A DNA stretch of 64,000 nucleotides from Escherichia hormaechei_A (GCA_042434945.1 CP170191.1:1178001-1242000); one strand, 5' to 3'. Shown: positions 29,807 to 39,838, counted from the stretch's first letter. Program-made: numbers and translations. Notes: generated from the letters alone by a model not told the origin.

Positions 29807-30457
29807 ATGAAATATCAGTTAAATGGCGCCGAAGCGCGCGTGGTCGGCTGCCTTCTGGAAAAGCAGGTCACCACGCCGGAACAGTATCCTCTGTCCGTGA
29901 ATTCCGTCACGATGGCCTGCAACCAGAAGACGAACCGTGAGCCGGTGATGAACCTTGGCGAGCACGAGGTGCAGGATATCCTTGATGAGCTGGTGAAGCG
30001 CCACTACCTGCGCACCGTCAGCGGCTTCGGTAATCGCGTCACTAAATATGAACAGCGCTTTTGTAATTCCGAATTTGGCGATTTAAAACTCAGTGCCGCG
30101 GAAGTGGCAGTGATCACCACGCTGCTGCTGCGCGGGGCGCAGACGCCGGGTGAACTGCGCACACGCGCCTCCCGCATGCATGAGTTTCAGGATATGCAGG
30201 ACGTTGAACAGACGCTGGAGCGATTAGCCTCACGCGAGGACGGTCCTTACGTGGTGCGTCTGCCCCGCGAGCCGGGCAAGCGTGAAAGCCGCTACATGCA
30301 CCTGTTTAGCGGCGACGTTGAGCCCTCTGCGCTGGTCGTAGAATCCGACACGCCAGCATCAAACGACAGCCTGACCGCGCGCGTGGCAGCCCTGGAAGAC
30401 GAGGTTGCCGGGCTGAAGCAGCGTCTGGATGCGTTACTCGCACATCTGGGAGATTAA
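29807..30457 (+). CDS. yceH: YceH, DUF480 winged-helix protein
   Basis: 216 residues. Two winged-helix units of DUF480: the first contains EARVVGCLLEKQVTTPEQYPLSVNSVTMACNQKTNREPVM, the second LSAAEVAVITTLLLRGAQTPGELRTRASRMHEF. A C-terminal heptad-like helix (LTARVAALEDEVAGLKQRLDALLAHL) probably dimerises. Function unknown; DNA binding is inferred from the fold. GGAGAAAA precedes the start. Diverged from E. coli mainly in the acidic linker. Middle gene of rimJ-yceH-mviM. Confidence 0.93.
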   Translation: MKYQLNGAEARVVGCLLEKQVTTPEQYPLSVNSVTMACNQKTNREPVMNLGEHEVQDILDELVKRHYLRTVSGFGNRVTKYEQRFCNSEFGDLKLSAAEVAVITTLLLRGAQTPGELRTRASRMHEFQDMQDVEQTLERLASREDGPYVVRLPREPGKRESRYMHLFSGDVEPSALVVESDTPASNDSLTARVAALEDEVAGLKQRLDALLAHLGD

Positions 30458-30459
30458 TC

Positions 30460-31383
30460 GTGACAACATTCCGCATTGGTGTTGTGGGGCTGGGAGGGAT
30501 TGCGCAAAAAGCCTGGCTGCCCGTTTTAGGCGCCGCGTCCGACTGGACGCTGCAAGGGGCGTGGTCGCCCACCCGCGAGAAAGCAGAGCGCATCTGCAAA
30601 ACCTGGCGCATCCCTTATGCCGGTTCGCTACAGGATTTAGCCCGTGAATGTGATGCGGTATTTGTGCATACCTCAACCGCGACGCACTACCAGGTGGTGA
30701 GCGAGTTGCTGAACGCAGGCGTTCACGTCTGCGTGGATAAACCCCTGGCGGAAAATGTACAGGATGCTGAACGACTGATTGAGCTGGCCGCGCGTAAAAA
30801 GCTGACGCTGATGGTCGGCTTCAACCGCCGTTTTGCGCCGCTCTATCAGCAGCTTAAAGCGCAGTCCGGCTCGTTCGCCTCTCTGCGTATGGATAAGCAC
30901 CGTACCGACAGCGTGGGGCCTAACGACCTGCGCTTCACGCTGCTGGATGATTATCTCCACGTCGTGGATACGGCCCTGTGGCTGAGTAACGGAAAAGCCC
31001 AGCTGCAAAGCGGCACGCTGCTGACCAACGAGCAGGGTGAGATGGTTTACGCCGAACATCATTTTGCCGTTGAGCATTTGCAGGTGACGACCAGCATGCA
31101 TCGTCGGGCGGGCAGCCAGCGCGAGTCCGTGCAGGCCGTTACGGATGGCGCGCTGTATGACGTCACCGATATGCGAGAGTGGCGGGAAGAGAAGGGCAAT
31201 GGCGTGGTCGCGTTACCGGTTCCCGGCTGGCAAAGCACCCTGGAGCAGCGTGGCTTCGTGGGCTGCGCGCGTCACTTCATCACCTGCGTGCAGAATCAGA
31301 CGGTTCCTGAAACGTCCGGGGAGCAGGCTATTCTGGCGCAGCGCATTGTGGAACGACTCTGGCGCGAAGCCATGTCGGAATAA
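30460..31383 (+). CDS. mviM: Gfo/Idh/MocA-family oxidoreductase MviM
   Basis: 307 residues starting at GTG, 2 bp after the yceH stop, with GGGAG upstream. Rossmann motif GVVGLGGIAQKAW near 6-18; DKPLAEN near 93 is this family's EKP-type motif; the C-terminal alpha/beta domain holds DYLHVVDTALWL. The substrate is unknown; the name comes from a Salmonella mouse-virulence locus. murJ begins about 130 bp later. Confidence 0.92.
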   Translation: MTTFRIGVVGLGGIAQKAWLPVLGAASDWTLQGAWSPTREKAERICKTWRIPYAGSLQDLARECDAVFVHTSTATHYQVVSELLNAGVHVCVDKPLAENVQDAERLIELAARKKLTLMVGFNRRFAPLYQQLKAQSGSFASLRMDKHRTDSVGPNDLRFTLLDDYLHVVDTALWLSNGKAQLQSGTLLTNEQGEMVYAEHHFAVEHLQVTTSMHRRAGSQRESVQAVTDGALYDVTDMREWREEKGNGVVALPVPGWQSTLEQRGFVGCARHFITCVQNQTVPETSGEQAILAQRIVERLWREAMSE

Positions 31384-31512
31384 CGCGTTGTAACATCTGC
31401 CGATAGTAATTCGTTGAAATCCGGTTAGACTAAGCGCCGCTTGTTGGCTTTGCCGGGTGGCGCTAACGCTTGCCCGTCCTGGAAATCCGTAGGGTTGTGG
31501 AACTTCACGTTA

Positions 31513-33048
31513 ATGAATTTATTAAAATCGCTGGCCGCCGTCAGCTCGATGACCATGTTTTCGCGTGTGCTTGGCTTCGCACGAGACGCAATTGTCGCCA
31601 GAATCTTTGGCGCAGGGATGGCAACCGACGCCTTTTTCGTCGCTTTTAAACTTCCTAACTTGTTACGCCGTATCTTTGCCGAAGGGGCATTTTCCCAGGC
31701 ATTTGTACCGATTCTGGCGGAATATAAAAGTAAGCAGGGTGAAGACTCCACGCGGGTCTTTGTCTCTTATGTTTCTGGCCTGCTGACACTTGCGCTGGCG
31801 GTTGTGACGGTCGCTGGCATGCTCGCCGCACCGTGGGTGATCATGGTGACCGCGCCAGGCTTCGCTGACACAGCTGACAAATTTGCCCTGACCAGCCAGC
31901 TACTAAAGATTACCTTTCCCTATATCTTGCTGATCTCCCTGGCGTCGCTGGTGGGAGCGATTCTGAATACGTGGAACCGCTTCTCGATTCCGGCGTTTGC
32001 TCCAACACTGCTTAACATCAGCATGATTGGTTTCGCGCTGTTTGCCGCACCGTACTTTAACCCACCGGTGCTGGCGCTGGCGTGGGCTGTTACGGTCGGC
32101 GGCGTCCTGCAGCTGGTGTATCAGCTACCGCACCTGAAGAAGATCGGCATGCTGGTCCTGCCGCGCATTAACTTCCACGATGCCGGAGCAATGCGCGTGG
32201 TGAAACAGATGGGACCGGCGATCCTTGGCGTCTCTGTGAGCCAGATCTCCTTAATCATCAACACCATTTTTGCCTCGTTTCTTGCTTCCGGTTCGGTGTC
32301 TTGGATGTATTACGCCGACCGCTTAATGGAGTTTCCGTCCGGTGTGCTGGGCGTGGCGCTTGGCACCATTTTGCTGCCGTCGCTGTCGAAAAGTTTTGCC
32401 AGTGGCAATCATGATGAATACAACCGTTTGATGGACTGGGGGTTGCGTCTTTGTTTCCTGTTGGCGCTGCCGAGTGCGGTTGCGTTGGGCATTCTTTCCG
32501 GTCCGTTGACCGTTTCGCTGTTCCAGTACGGTAAATTTACCGCGTTTGATGCGCTGATGACCCAGCGGGCGTTAATTGCCTACTCGGTGGGTTTGATTGG
32601 CCTGATTGTAGTGAAAGTGTTGGCTCCTGGCTTTTATTCCCGCCAGGACATTAAAACGCCAGTGAAAATTGCCATCGTTACGCTGATTTTAACGCAATTG
32701 ATGAACCTGGCGTTTATTGGTCCGTTGAAACATGCCGGGCTGTCACTTTCTATTGGTCTGGCGGCGTGTCTGAATGCTTCGCTGCTTTACTGGCAGTTGC
32801 GTAAGCAGAAAATCTTTACCCCGCAACCCGGCTGGGCAAGCTTCCTGCTGCGTCTGGCGATTGCGGTAGTGGTGATGGCGGCCGCGCTGGTTGGCATGTT
32901 GTATGTCATGCCTGAGTGGGCGCAGGGCACCATGCCTTACCGCCTGATGCGTCTGATGGCCGTGGTGGTGGTCGGTGTGGTGGCGTACTTTGCCACGCTG
33001 GCAGTGCTTGGCTTCAAAGTGAAAGAGTTCACCCGCCGCACGGTATAA
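31513..33048 (+). CDS. murJ: Lipid II flippase MurJ
   Basis: 511 residues with fourteen membrane helices of the MOP superfamily. MurJ flips lipid II across the inner membrane for peptidoglycan synthesis and is essential. The charged cavity residues near Arg18, Arg24 and Arg52 are visible in FSRVLGFARDAIVARIFG and LLRRIFAEGAFSQAF. The first ~440 residues look identical to E. coli; from GWASFLLRLAIAVVVM onward the protein is of another allele, though the last residues KVKEF-RRTV agree. So a junction lies near 32820-32850. ATG 31513 is the E. coli start. Confidence 0.95.
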   Translation: MNLLKSLAAVSSMTMFSRVLGFARDAIVARIFGAGMATDAFFVAFKLPNLLRRIFAEGAFSQAFVPILAEYKSKQGEDSTRVFVSYVSGLLTLALAVVTVAGMLAAPWVIMVTAPGFADTADKFALTSQLLKITFPYILLISLASLVGAILNTWNRFSIPAFAPTLLNISMIGFALFAAPYFNPPVLALAWAVTVGGVLQLVYQLPHLKKIGMLVLPRINFHDAGAMRVVKQMGPAILGVSVSQISLIINTIFASFLASGSVSWMYYADRLMEFPSGVLGVALGTILLPSLSKSFASGNHDEYNRLMDWGLRLCFLLALPSAVALGILSGPLTVSLFQYGKFTAFDALMTQRALIAYSVGLIGLIVVKVLAPGFYSRQDIKTPVKIAIVTLILTQLMNLAFIGPLKHAGLSLSIGLAACLNASLLYWQLRKQKIFTPQPGWASFLLRLAIAVVVMAAALVGMLYVMPEWAQGTMPYRLMRLMAVVVVGVVAYFATLAVLGFKVKEFTRRTV

Positions 33049-33107
33049 ACGCCAAAAGGGGAGTTCACCAGAAGGTGCTCCCCGCTTCATGACGTGCCGC
33101 TACTGCG

Positions 33108-33533
33108 TCAAATCGAAATCTTTTTCCCACCCGTGATACGTGCCGTGGCCGTCTGACCATCCGCACCGTACAGCCCCGGCTCTTTATAGGGCTTTAACAC
33201 TTCAAGCGCCTGCTGATTACGGATAATCTGTCCTTCCAGCAGCCAGCCGTTATGCTGGTTGAGATCGCGAAGATGCTGGGTTTTTTCTGTAATGGTCTGC
33301 CAGCGTTCGTTGATCTCATCATTGGCGCTGCGTTTCGCGTCTTGCTCAGCGCGTCGCTGTTTTTCCAGATAATCCAGGGTCGCCAGCAGCGAGCTTTTAT
33401 CTTCAGTTATGCGTTGCAACGCGCTGCCGTTGATTTGACCAGAAGAGAGGTGGTGCTGTTCTGCATCCATCACCGTTTTCAGGTCGTTCAGGACCACCGT
33501 CATCTGATCCAGTATTTCTGACAGTCGACTCAT
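33108..33533 (-). CDS. flgN: Flagellar export chaperone FlgN
   Basis: 141 residues, almost wholly helical, with the N-terminal coiled-coil LSEILDQMTVVLNDLKTVMDAEQHHLSSG and a C-terminal region KPYKEPGLYGADGQTAT typical of FlgN. It binds the hook-associated proteins FlgK and FlgL (encoded at 42-44.6 kb) before export. It is 4 bp after flgM, one transcript from the flgA and flgM promoters. Enterobacter-like sequence. Confidence 0.94.
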   Translation of the reverse strand: MSRLSEILDQMTVVLNDLKTVMDAEQHHLSSGQINGSALQRITEDKSSLLATLDYLEKQRRAEQDAKRSANDEINERWQTITEKTQHLRDLNQHNGWLLEGQIIRNQQALEVLKPYKEPGLYGADGQTATARITGGKKISI

Positions 33534-33537
33534 ACGG

Positions 33538-33831
33538 TTAGTTACTCTGGAGGAAACTCTGTGCGTCCTGAATCAGCGCATCAGCGATTTTGCTGGTATC
33601 CATTTTCAGTTCGCCGTTACGGATAGCCGTTTTCAGCGCTTCAACACGTTCCATGTTGATATCGCTGCTGCCTGGCTGCATCAGCTTCGACTGCGCATCG
33701 CTCAGCGTGACGCTGGTGCTGTTAGCCGTCGACGTTTTTTCCAGACGCGTTTTTTGCGGGGCAGCCTCATTCGTTTCGCGAGGTTGTACAGTGCTAACCG
33801 GCTTCAGGGCTGATGTACGATCAATGCTCAT
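33538..33831 (-). CDS. flgM: Anti-sigma-28 factor FlgM
   Basis: 97 residues. The unfolded N-terminus (MSIDRTSALKPVSTVQPRETNEA) directs export through the hook. The C-terminal half (VTLSDAQSKLMQPGSSDINMERVEALKTAIRNGELKMDTSKIADALIQ in pieces) binds and inhibits FliA until the hook is complete. A class-3 sigma-28 promoter lies about 60 bp upstream, so FlgM is re-made after release of FliA. First gene of flgMN. Confidence 0.95.
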   Translation of the reverse strand: MSIDRTSALKPVSTVQPRETNEAAPQKTRLEKTSTANSTSVTLSDAQSKLMQPGSSDINMERVEALKTAIRNGELKMDTSKIADALIQDAQSFLQSN

Positions 33832-33891
33832 AGTGTTGTCCTCATCGAGGGTTCGCGGCGTTTGCGCCTGACATCATCATTTGTTGAATAT

Positions 33892-33918
33892 TTATCGGCA
33901 GTCGCCGCGAAATCTTTA
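33892..33918 (-). promoter_or_regulatory. Sigma-28 (FliA) promoter of flgMN
   Basis: On the minus strand TAAAGATT, 11 bp, GCCGATAA. The consensus is TAAAGTTT-N11-GCCGATAA, so the -10 is perfect and the -35 has two mismatches. Confidence 0.88.
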
Positions 33919-33924
33919 AAAAGA

Positions 33925-34584
33925 TTACAGGTTAATCAGAATATTCCCATCAGGACCGACCGTGCCGCTGACCACCTGGCCTGAGGACATTCTGACCCGG
34001 GCATTTTGTGCCACTGCGGCATTATTCAGCGCTTTTCCTTCACTGTTGATACTAAAGCCTTCGCCATTGGCGACCACCATCACCTGTTGTCCTGCTTTCA
34101 CCCGCCACGCCTGGCGCAGCATGGATAGCTGTATCGCCTGTCCAGGAGCGACATCGCGCAGGCTGACCGCCTCCTGAGCCTGGTTGATATCCAGCATCGT
34201 CCGCGGTGGAAGCTGATCCAGACGGCCTCGCTTCAGCGTTACGCTGTCAGGTTGCAGCAGGCTGCCCCGGGGAATGGGAACGGCGGCGACAACATAATTG
34301 CCCGTCGCCTGAACCGCAACCTGTAAATAGCGTTTTTCGTTGGCGCAACGCGCCAGCACGTTCACGTTGCCCCATAAGCGGGTGCTGCCGGTCACGCTAA
34401 ATGACGGGGCTTCGCAGGAAGGGTAAAGGTTAGGCGGGGTGCGCACGGTCACGCGTACGTCATCGCTGAAACCGGCCAGCTTCTGCGCAAAGAATGCATT
34501 GAGCTGGTCTTCTAACCCCTCAGCCTGCACCAGAGGGCTTAAAAGCAGTAGGGTCGCCGCCAGGCCACGTTTAAAAGTCCGCAT
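33925..34584 (-). CDS. flgA: Flagellar P-ring assembly chaperone FlgA
   Basis: 219 residues: signal peptide ending near LVQA-EG, then an SAF domain (NYVVAAVPIPRGSLLQPDSVTLKRGRL) and the conserved end AWRVKAGQQVMVVANGEGFSINSEGKALNNAAVAQNARVRMSSGQVVSG in pieces. FlgA is the periplasmic chaperone for FlgI. ATG 34584 is preferred over 34599 because GGAA lies 6 bp upstream and it gives the E. coli length. Divergent from flgB over 157 bp that should hold the FlhDC-dependent class-2 promoters. Confidence 0.93.
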   Translation of the reverse strand: MRTFKRGLAATLLLLSPLVQAEGLEDQLNAFFAQKLAGFSDDVRVTVRTPPNLYPSCEAPSFSVTGSTRLWGNVNVLARCANEKRYLQVAVQATGNYVVAAVPIPRGSLLQPDSVTLKRGRLDQLPPRTMLDINQAQEAVSLRDVAPGQAIQLSMLRQAWRVKAGQQVMVVANGEGFSINSEGKALNNAAVAQNARVRMSSGQVVSGTVGPDGNILINL

Positions 34585-34741
34585 CGCACGTTCCACCATG
34601 TCCAGAATTTAGCAAATTCTACCCGCAGTGGTTTTCCATCAACGCAACAAATAGCGACGCATTTTGCGCTTATTCCGTCGATAGGGGAGACGGGGTGAGA
34701 TTTAAGCTGTGAACTGAAATTTTCTCATCAGCGGAGGAGAT

Positions 34742-35158
34742 ATGCTCGATAAGCTCGACGCCGCCTTACGTTTTCAACAAGAGGCGCTCAATCTGCGCGC
34801 CCAGCGTCAGGAAGTGCTGGCAGCAAACATCGCCAATGCCGATACCCCTGGTTATCAGGCGCGCGATATCGATTTTGCCAGTGAACTTAAAAAAGTCATG
34901 CAACGTGGACGGGATGCAACCAGTGTGGTTGCACTGACGATGACCTCAACGCAACACATTCCGGCGCAGGCGCTGACGCCTCCTACCGCAGAACTGCAAT
35001 ACCGTATTCCGGACCAGCCTTCGCTTGACGGTAATACCGTCGATATGGATCGCGAACGCACCCAGTTTGCCGATAACAGCCTGCAATACCAGATGAGCCT
35101 TAGCGCGTTGAGCGGGCAAATCAAAGGCATGATGAACGTTTTACAGAGCGGAAATTAA
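34742..35158 (+). CDS. flgB: Flagellar proximal rod protein FlgB
   Basis: 138 residues. Conserved rod N-terminus with [20 protein letters not shown] near 28-47 and the C-terminal helix [26 protein letters not shown]. FlgB is an early rod subunit exported by the flagellar type III system. It opens the flgBCDEFGHIJ operon; GGAGGAG sits just upstream. The protein looks identical to E. coli, unlike flgA, so another mosaic switch lies in the flgA-flgB promoter. Confidence 0.95.
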
Positions 35159-35161
35159 CGG

Positions 35162-35566
35162 ATGGCACTGCTGAATATTTTTGATATCGCCGGGTCGGCG
35201 TTAACTGCCCAGTCCCAGCGCCTGAACGTGGCGGCCAGTAATCTGGCGAATGCTGATAGCGTGACCGGTCCCGATGGACAGCCATATCGGGCAAAACAGG
35301 TGGTATTCCAGGTTAACGCTGCACCAGGTGCTGCGACAGGCGGCGTAAAGGTTGCCGATGTTATAGAAAGTCAGGCCCCGGACAAACTGGTTTATGAACC
35401 GGGTAATCCGCTGGCAGATGCAAAGGGCTACGTAAAAATGCCGAACGTTGATGTTGTCGGAGAGATGGTTAACACCATGTCGGCGTCACGCAGCTATCAG
35501 GCCAATGTTGAAGTGCTCAACACGGTGAAAAGCATGATGCTGAAAACCCTTACGCTCGGTCAATAA
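35162..35566 (+). CDS. flgC: Flagellar proximal rod protein FlgC
   Basis: 134 residues. N-terminal rod motif [34 protein letters not shown] and C-terminal [32 protein letters not shown], whose helices pair in the rod coiled-coil. It starts 3 bp after flgB. Looks identical to E. coli FlgC. The spread of Asn and Ala is usual for the family; no defect. Confidence 0.95.
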
Positions 35567-35577
35567 AGGAGAAAGCT

Positions 35578-36274
35578 ATGTCCATTGCGGTAACCACCAC
35601 CGATCCGACAAATACCGGCGTCAGTACCACCAGCAGTAGTTCGCTCACGGGCAGCAACGCCGCAGATTTACAAAGCAGTTTTCTGACTTTGCTGGTGGCG
35701 CAGCTGAAAAACCAGGACCCGACCAATCCAATGGAAAACAACGAGCTGACGTCGCAATTGGCACAAATCAGCACGGTCAGCGGGATTGAAAAACTCAATA
35801 CCACGCTCGGATCTATTTCCGGACAGATTGATAACAGCCAGTCGTTACAGGCCAGTAACCTGATCGGTCACGGCGTGATGATCCCCGGGCACCACTGTTC
35901 TTGCGGGAACCGGCAGTGAAGAAGGGGCTGTGACCACGACCACGCCGTTTGGTGTTGAGCTGCAACAGGCGGCAGACAAAGTTACGGCCACCATCACCGA
36001 TAAAAATGGCGCGGTTGTGCGCACCATTGATATTGGTGAACTGACCGCCGGAGTTCACAGTTTCACCTGGGACGGTACGTTGACTGATGGCAGCACTGCG
36101 CCGAACGGTTCTTACAATGTAGCGATTAGCGCCAGTAACGGTGGTACACAACTGGTTGCCCAGCCGCTGCAGTTTGCTCTGGTGCAGGGTGTGATCCGCG
36201 GCAACAGCGGTAATACGCTGGATCTCGGCACTTACGGCACCACCACCCTCGACGAAGTACGGCAGATAATTTAA
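35578..36274 (+). pseudogene. flgD: flgD, hook-capping protein, one inserted base
   Basis: FlgD caps the growing hook and is needed for FlgE polymerisation. The frame from 35578 covers the export and cap region (SSFLTLLVAQLKNQDPTNPMENNELTSQLAQIS) to ASNLIGHGVMIPG. An extra G in the GGG near 35890 then gives a stop at 35917-35919. VTTTTPFGVELQQAADKV to the C-terminus DEVRQII follows in the next frame. Length 697 nt equals the E. coli 696 plus one. Between breaks the residues look E. coli. Without correction the hook could not form. Confidence 0.9.
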
Positions 36275-36298
36275 GCCTTCACATTTCAGGAGTCAGTC

Positions 36299-37507
36299 AT
36301 GGCCTTTTCTCAAGCGGTTAGCGGATTAAACGCTGCCGCCACCAACCTCGATGTTATTGGCAACAATATCGCCAACTCCGCCACCTACGGCTTTAAATCA
36401 GGCACGGCCTCTTTTGCCGATATGTTTGCCGGTTCGAAAGTGGGACTGGGGGTAAAAGTTGCCGGTATCACTCAGGACTTTACCGATGGCACGACCACCA
36501 ACACCGGGCGAGGTCTGGACGTTGCTATCAGCCAGAACGGTTTTTTCCGTCTGGTAGACAGCAACGGTTCGGTGTTCTACAGCCGTAACGGACAATTTAA
36601 GCTGGATGAAAACCGTAACCTGGTGAATATGCAGGGGCTTCAGTTAACCGGTTATCCGGTTGCCGGCACGCCGCCTACGGTGCAAACCGGTGCGAATCCG
36701 CAGGCGATCTCCATCCCAACGACGCTGATGGCGGCGAAGTCCACCACCACTGCCTCTCAGCAGATCAACCTGAACTCCACCGATACCGCGCCAACCGTCG
36801 CCTTCGATCCGTCCAACCCTGACTCTTACAACAAGAAAGGCACCGTGACGGTGTTTGACAGCCAGGGTAATGCGCACAACATGAACCTGTTTTATGTCAA
36901 AAACGAGACGCCAGCTAACTCCTGGAAAGTGTATTCGCAGGACGGCAGCGTAGCGGGAGATGCAGCGAAACTGGCAACCACGCTGACCTTTAACGAGAGT
37001 GGTGTGCTGACGGGTGGCGATGATATCAAGATCACAACGGGCACCGTTCCGGGCGCGACGCCAGCCACGTTTGACATGAGTTTCGCCAACTCCATGCAGC
37101 AAAACACCGGTGCGAACAACATCGTGGCGACGAGCCAGAACGGCTATAAGCCGGGCGATCTGGTGAGCTACCAGATCAACGATGACGGTACCGTTGTCGG
37201 TAACTATTCGAACGAACAGACCCAGGTGCTGGGCCAGATCGTGCTGGCAAACTTCGCCAACAACGAAGGCCTGAAATCCGAAGGGGATAACGTCTGGTCT
37301 GCCACGCAGTCTTCCGGGGTTGCCCTGCTGGGAACCGCGGGTTCCGGTAACTTCGGCACGCTGACTAACGGTGCGCTGGAAGCCTCCAACGTCGATCTGA
37401 GTAAAGAGCTGGTGAACATGATCGTCGCGCAACGTAACTACCAGTCCAACGCGCAGACCATCAAAACCCAGGATCAGATCCTCAACACGCTGGTTAACCT
37501 GCGTTAA
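36299..37507 (+). CDS. flgE: Flagellar hook protein FlgE
   Basis: 402 residues. Conserved ends: LNAAATNLDVIGNNIANSATYGFKSG at 9-34, and ALEASNVDLSKELVNMIVAQRNYQSNAQTIKTQDQILNTLVNL at the C-terminus. The middle is the variable hook surface domain. FlgE forms the universal joint. Residues 1-120 look E. coli, while the centre (STDTAPTVAFDPSNP, VAGDAAKLATTLTFNESG) differs strongly, so a junction lies near 36650. Intact and the usual length. Confidence 0.96.
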   Translation: MAFSQAVSGLNAAATNLDVIGNNIANSATYGFKSGTASFADMFAGSKVGLGVKVAGITQDFTDGTTTNTGRGLDVAISQNGFFRLVDSNGSVFYSRNGQFKLDENRNLVNMQGLQLTGYPVAGTPPTVQTGANPQAISIPTTLMAAKSTTTASQQINLNSTDTAPTVAFDPSNPDSYNKKGTVTVFDSQGNAHNMNLFYVKNETPANSWKVYSQDGSVAGDAAKLATTLTFNESGVLTGGDDIKITTGTVPGATPATFDMSFANSMQQNTGANNIVATSQNGYKPGDLVSYQINDDGTVVGNYSNEQTQVLGQIVLANFANNEGLKSEGDNVWSATQSSGVALLGTAGSGNFGTLTNGALEASNVDLSKELVNMIVAQRNYQSNAQTIKTQDQILNTLVNLR

Positions 37508-37527
37508 GCAGCTGACGGGAAAGCGCA

Positions 37528-38283
37528 ATGGATCACGCAATATATACAGCGATGGGCGCAGCAAGCCAGACGCTCAATCAGCAAGCTGTTACCGCCAGCA
37601 ACCTTGCGAACGCTTCCACGCCAGGTTTTCGTGCGCAGCTCAACGCGCTGCGTGCGGTGCCGGTAGAAGGGCTGTCATTGCCCACGCGTACGCTGGTCAC
37701 CGCCTCCACGCCGGGCGCCGACATGACGCCAGGCCAGATGGATTACACCGCGCGTCCGCTGGACGTTGCCCTTCAGCAGGACGGCTGGCTGGCGGTGCAA
37801 ACGGCGGACGGCGGGGAAGGCTATACCCGAAACGGTAATATCCAGGTGAGCGCCACCGGACAGCTGACGATTCAGGGGCATCCGGTGATGGGCGAAGCCG
37901 GTCCGTTGACGGTGCCGGAAGGGTCAGAGCTGACCATTGCGGCAGACGGGACGATCTCGGCGTTAAACCCGGGCGACCCGGCGAACACCGTTGCGCCTGT
38001 CGGTCGTCTGAAGCTGGTGAAAGCGGAAGGCAACGAAGTGCAGCGTGGCGATGACGGGATGTTCCGTTTGACCCAGGCGGCGCAGGCCACGCGTGGCGCC
38101 ACGTTACAGGCCGACCCGACCATCCGCGTGATGTCCGGCGTGCTGGAAGGCAGTAACGTCAAACCGGTGGAAGCCATGACCGACATGATCGCCAGCGCCC
38201 GCCGCTTCGAAATGCAGATGAAAATCATCAGCAGCGTCGATGAAAACGCAGGCAAGGCTAACCAACTTCTGGCTATGAGTTAA
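37528..38283 (+). CDS. flgF: Flagellar proximal rod protein FlgF
   Basis: 251 residues. N-terminal rod motif [36 protein letters not shown] and C-terminal [49 protein letters not shown]. It is a rod subunit between FlgC and FlgG. GC-rich codons and the replacements against E. coli put it in the Enterobacter-like group, between two E. coli-like neighbours. No defects. Confidence 0.95.
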
Positions 38284-38294
38284 CAGGACTCCCT

Positions 38295-39077
38295 ATGATC
38301 AGTTCATTATGGATCGCCAAAACGGGCCTTGACGCCCAGCAAACCAATATGGACGTCATTGCCAACAACCTGGCAAACGTCAGTACTAACGGTTTTAAGC
38401 GTCAGCGCGCGGTGTTTGAAGATCTGCTTTATCAAACCATTCGCCAGCCGGGGGCACAGTCTTCCGAACAAACCACCTTACCCTCCGGATTACAAATCGG
38501 CACGGGGGTACGCCCGGTCGCCACTGAACGCTTACACAGCCAGGGAAACCTGTCGCAGACCAACAACAGCAAAGATGTCGCGATTAAAGGGCAGGGCTTT
38601 TTCCAGGTGATGTTGCCAGATGGTTCATCAGCCTATACCCGTGACGGCTCTTTCCAGGTGGATCAGAACGGGCAGCTGGTGACGGCTGGTGGTTTTCAGG
38701 TGCAGCCAGCGATCACCATTCCGGCGAATGCGTTAAGTATCACCATCGGTCGTGATGGCGTGGTCAGCGTAACCCAACAAGGCCAGGCAGCTCCGGTTCA
38801 GGTTGGGCAGCTCAATCTCACCACCTTTATGAATGACACCGGGCTGGAGAGCATTGGCGAAAACCTCTACACCGAAACGCAATCCTCTGGTGCACCGAAC
38901 GAAAGCACGCCGGGCCTGAACGGCGCGGGACTGCTGTATCAAGGGTATGTTGAAACGTCTAACGTCAACGTGGCGGAAGAACTGGTCAATATGATTCAGG
39001 TGCAACGCGCTTACGAAATCAACAGTAAAGCGGTGTCCACCACCGATCAGATGCTGCAAAAACTGACGCAACTCTAA
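38295..39077 (+). CDS. flgG: Flagellar distal rod protein FlgG
   Basis: 260 residues, the E. coli length. N-terminus [47 protein letters not shown] and C-terminus [44 protein letters not shown]. FlgG makes the distal rod, the driveshaft through the L and P rings. It looks identical to E. coli, so the mosaic switches back just after flgF. The frame is clean. Confidence 0.96.
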
Positions 39078-39129
39078 GGCTTAACCGGTGGCAGGTTCAC
39101 CGGTTTACTGATTTTTGAAGATGATAGCC

Positions 39130-39827
39130 ATGCAAAAAAACGCTGCGCATACTTATGCCATTTCCAGCTTGTTGGTGCTTTCACTAACCGGCTGCGCCTG
39201 GATACCCTCCACGCCGCTGGTGCAGGGGGCGACCAGTGCACAACCGGTTCCCGGTCCGACGCCCGTCGCCAACGGTTCTATTTTCCAGTCTGCTCAGCCG
39301 ATTAACTATGGCTATCAACCGCTGTTTGAAGATCGTCGACCACGCAATATTGGCGATACGCTGACCATCGTGTTGCAGGAGAACGTCAGCGCCAGCAAAA
39401 GCTCCTCTGCGAATGCCAGCCGTGACGGTAAAACTAATTTTGGCTTTGATACTGTGCCGCGCTATTTGCAGGGGCTGTTTGGTAACGCTCGTGCCGATGT
39501 CGAAGCCTCCGGTGGTAACACGTTCAACGGAAAGGGCGGGGCCAATGCCAGCAATACCTTAGCGGCACGTTGACGGTGACGGTTGACCAGGTACTGGTCA
39601 ACGGCAACCTGCATGTGGTGGGTGAAAAACAGATTGCCATTAATCAGGGTACCGAATTTATTCGCTTCTCTGGCGTGGTTAATCCACGCACTATCAGCGG
39701 CAGCAATACCGTACCGTCTACTCAGGTGGCGGATGCGCGCATTGAATACGTAGGCAATGGCTACATTAACGAAGCGCAAAATATGGGCTGGTTGCAGCGT
39801 TTCTTCCTTAACCTGTCGCCAATGTAA
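39130..39827 (+). pseudogene. flgH: flgH, L-ring lipoprotein, one lost base
   Basis: FlgH forms the outer-membrane L-ring around the rod. ATG 39130 reads MQKNAAHTYAISSLLVLSLTGC with lipobox LTGC, continuing to FNGKGGANASNT. A missing T in a TTT run near 39563 then stops the frame at 39571-39573. GTLTVTVDQVLVNGNLHVVGEKQIAINQG to FFLNLSPM follows in the next frame. Span 698 nt versus 699 for 232 residues agrees with one deletion. Residues on both sides look E. coli. Confidence 0.9.
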
Positions 39828-39838
39828 GTGAGGCTGTG

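Noticed and set aside
36644..37564. 306-codon minus-strand frame over flgE
   Set aside because: Shadow of the flgE reading frame; no recognisable domain.
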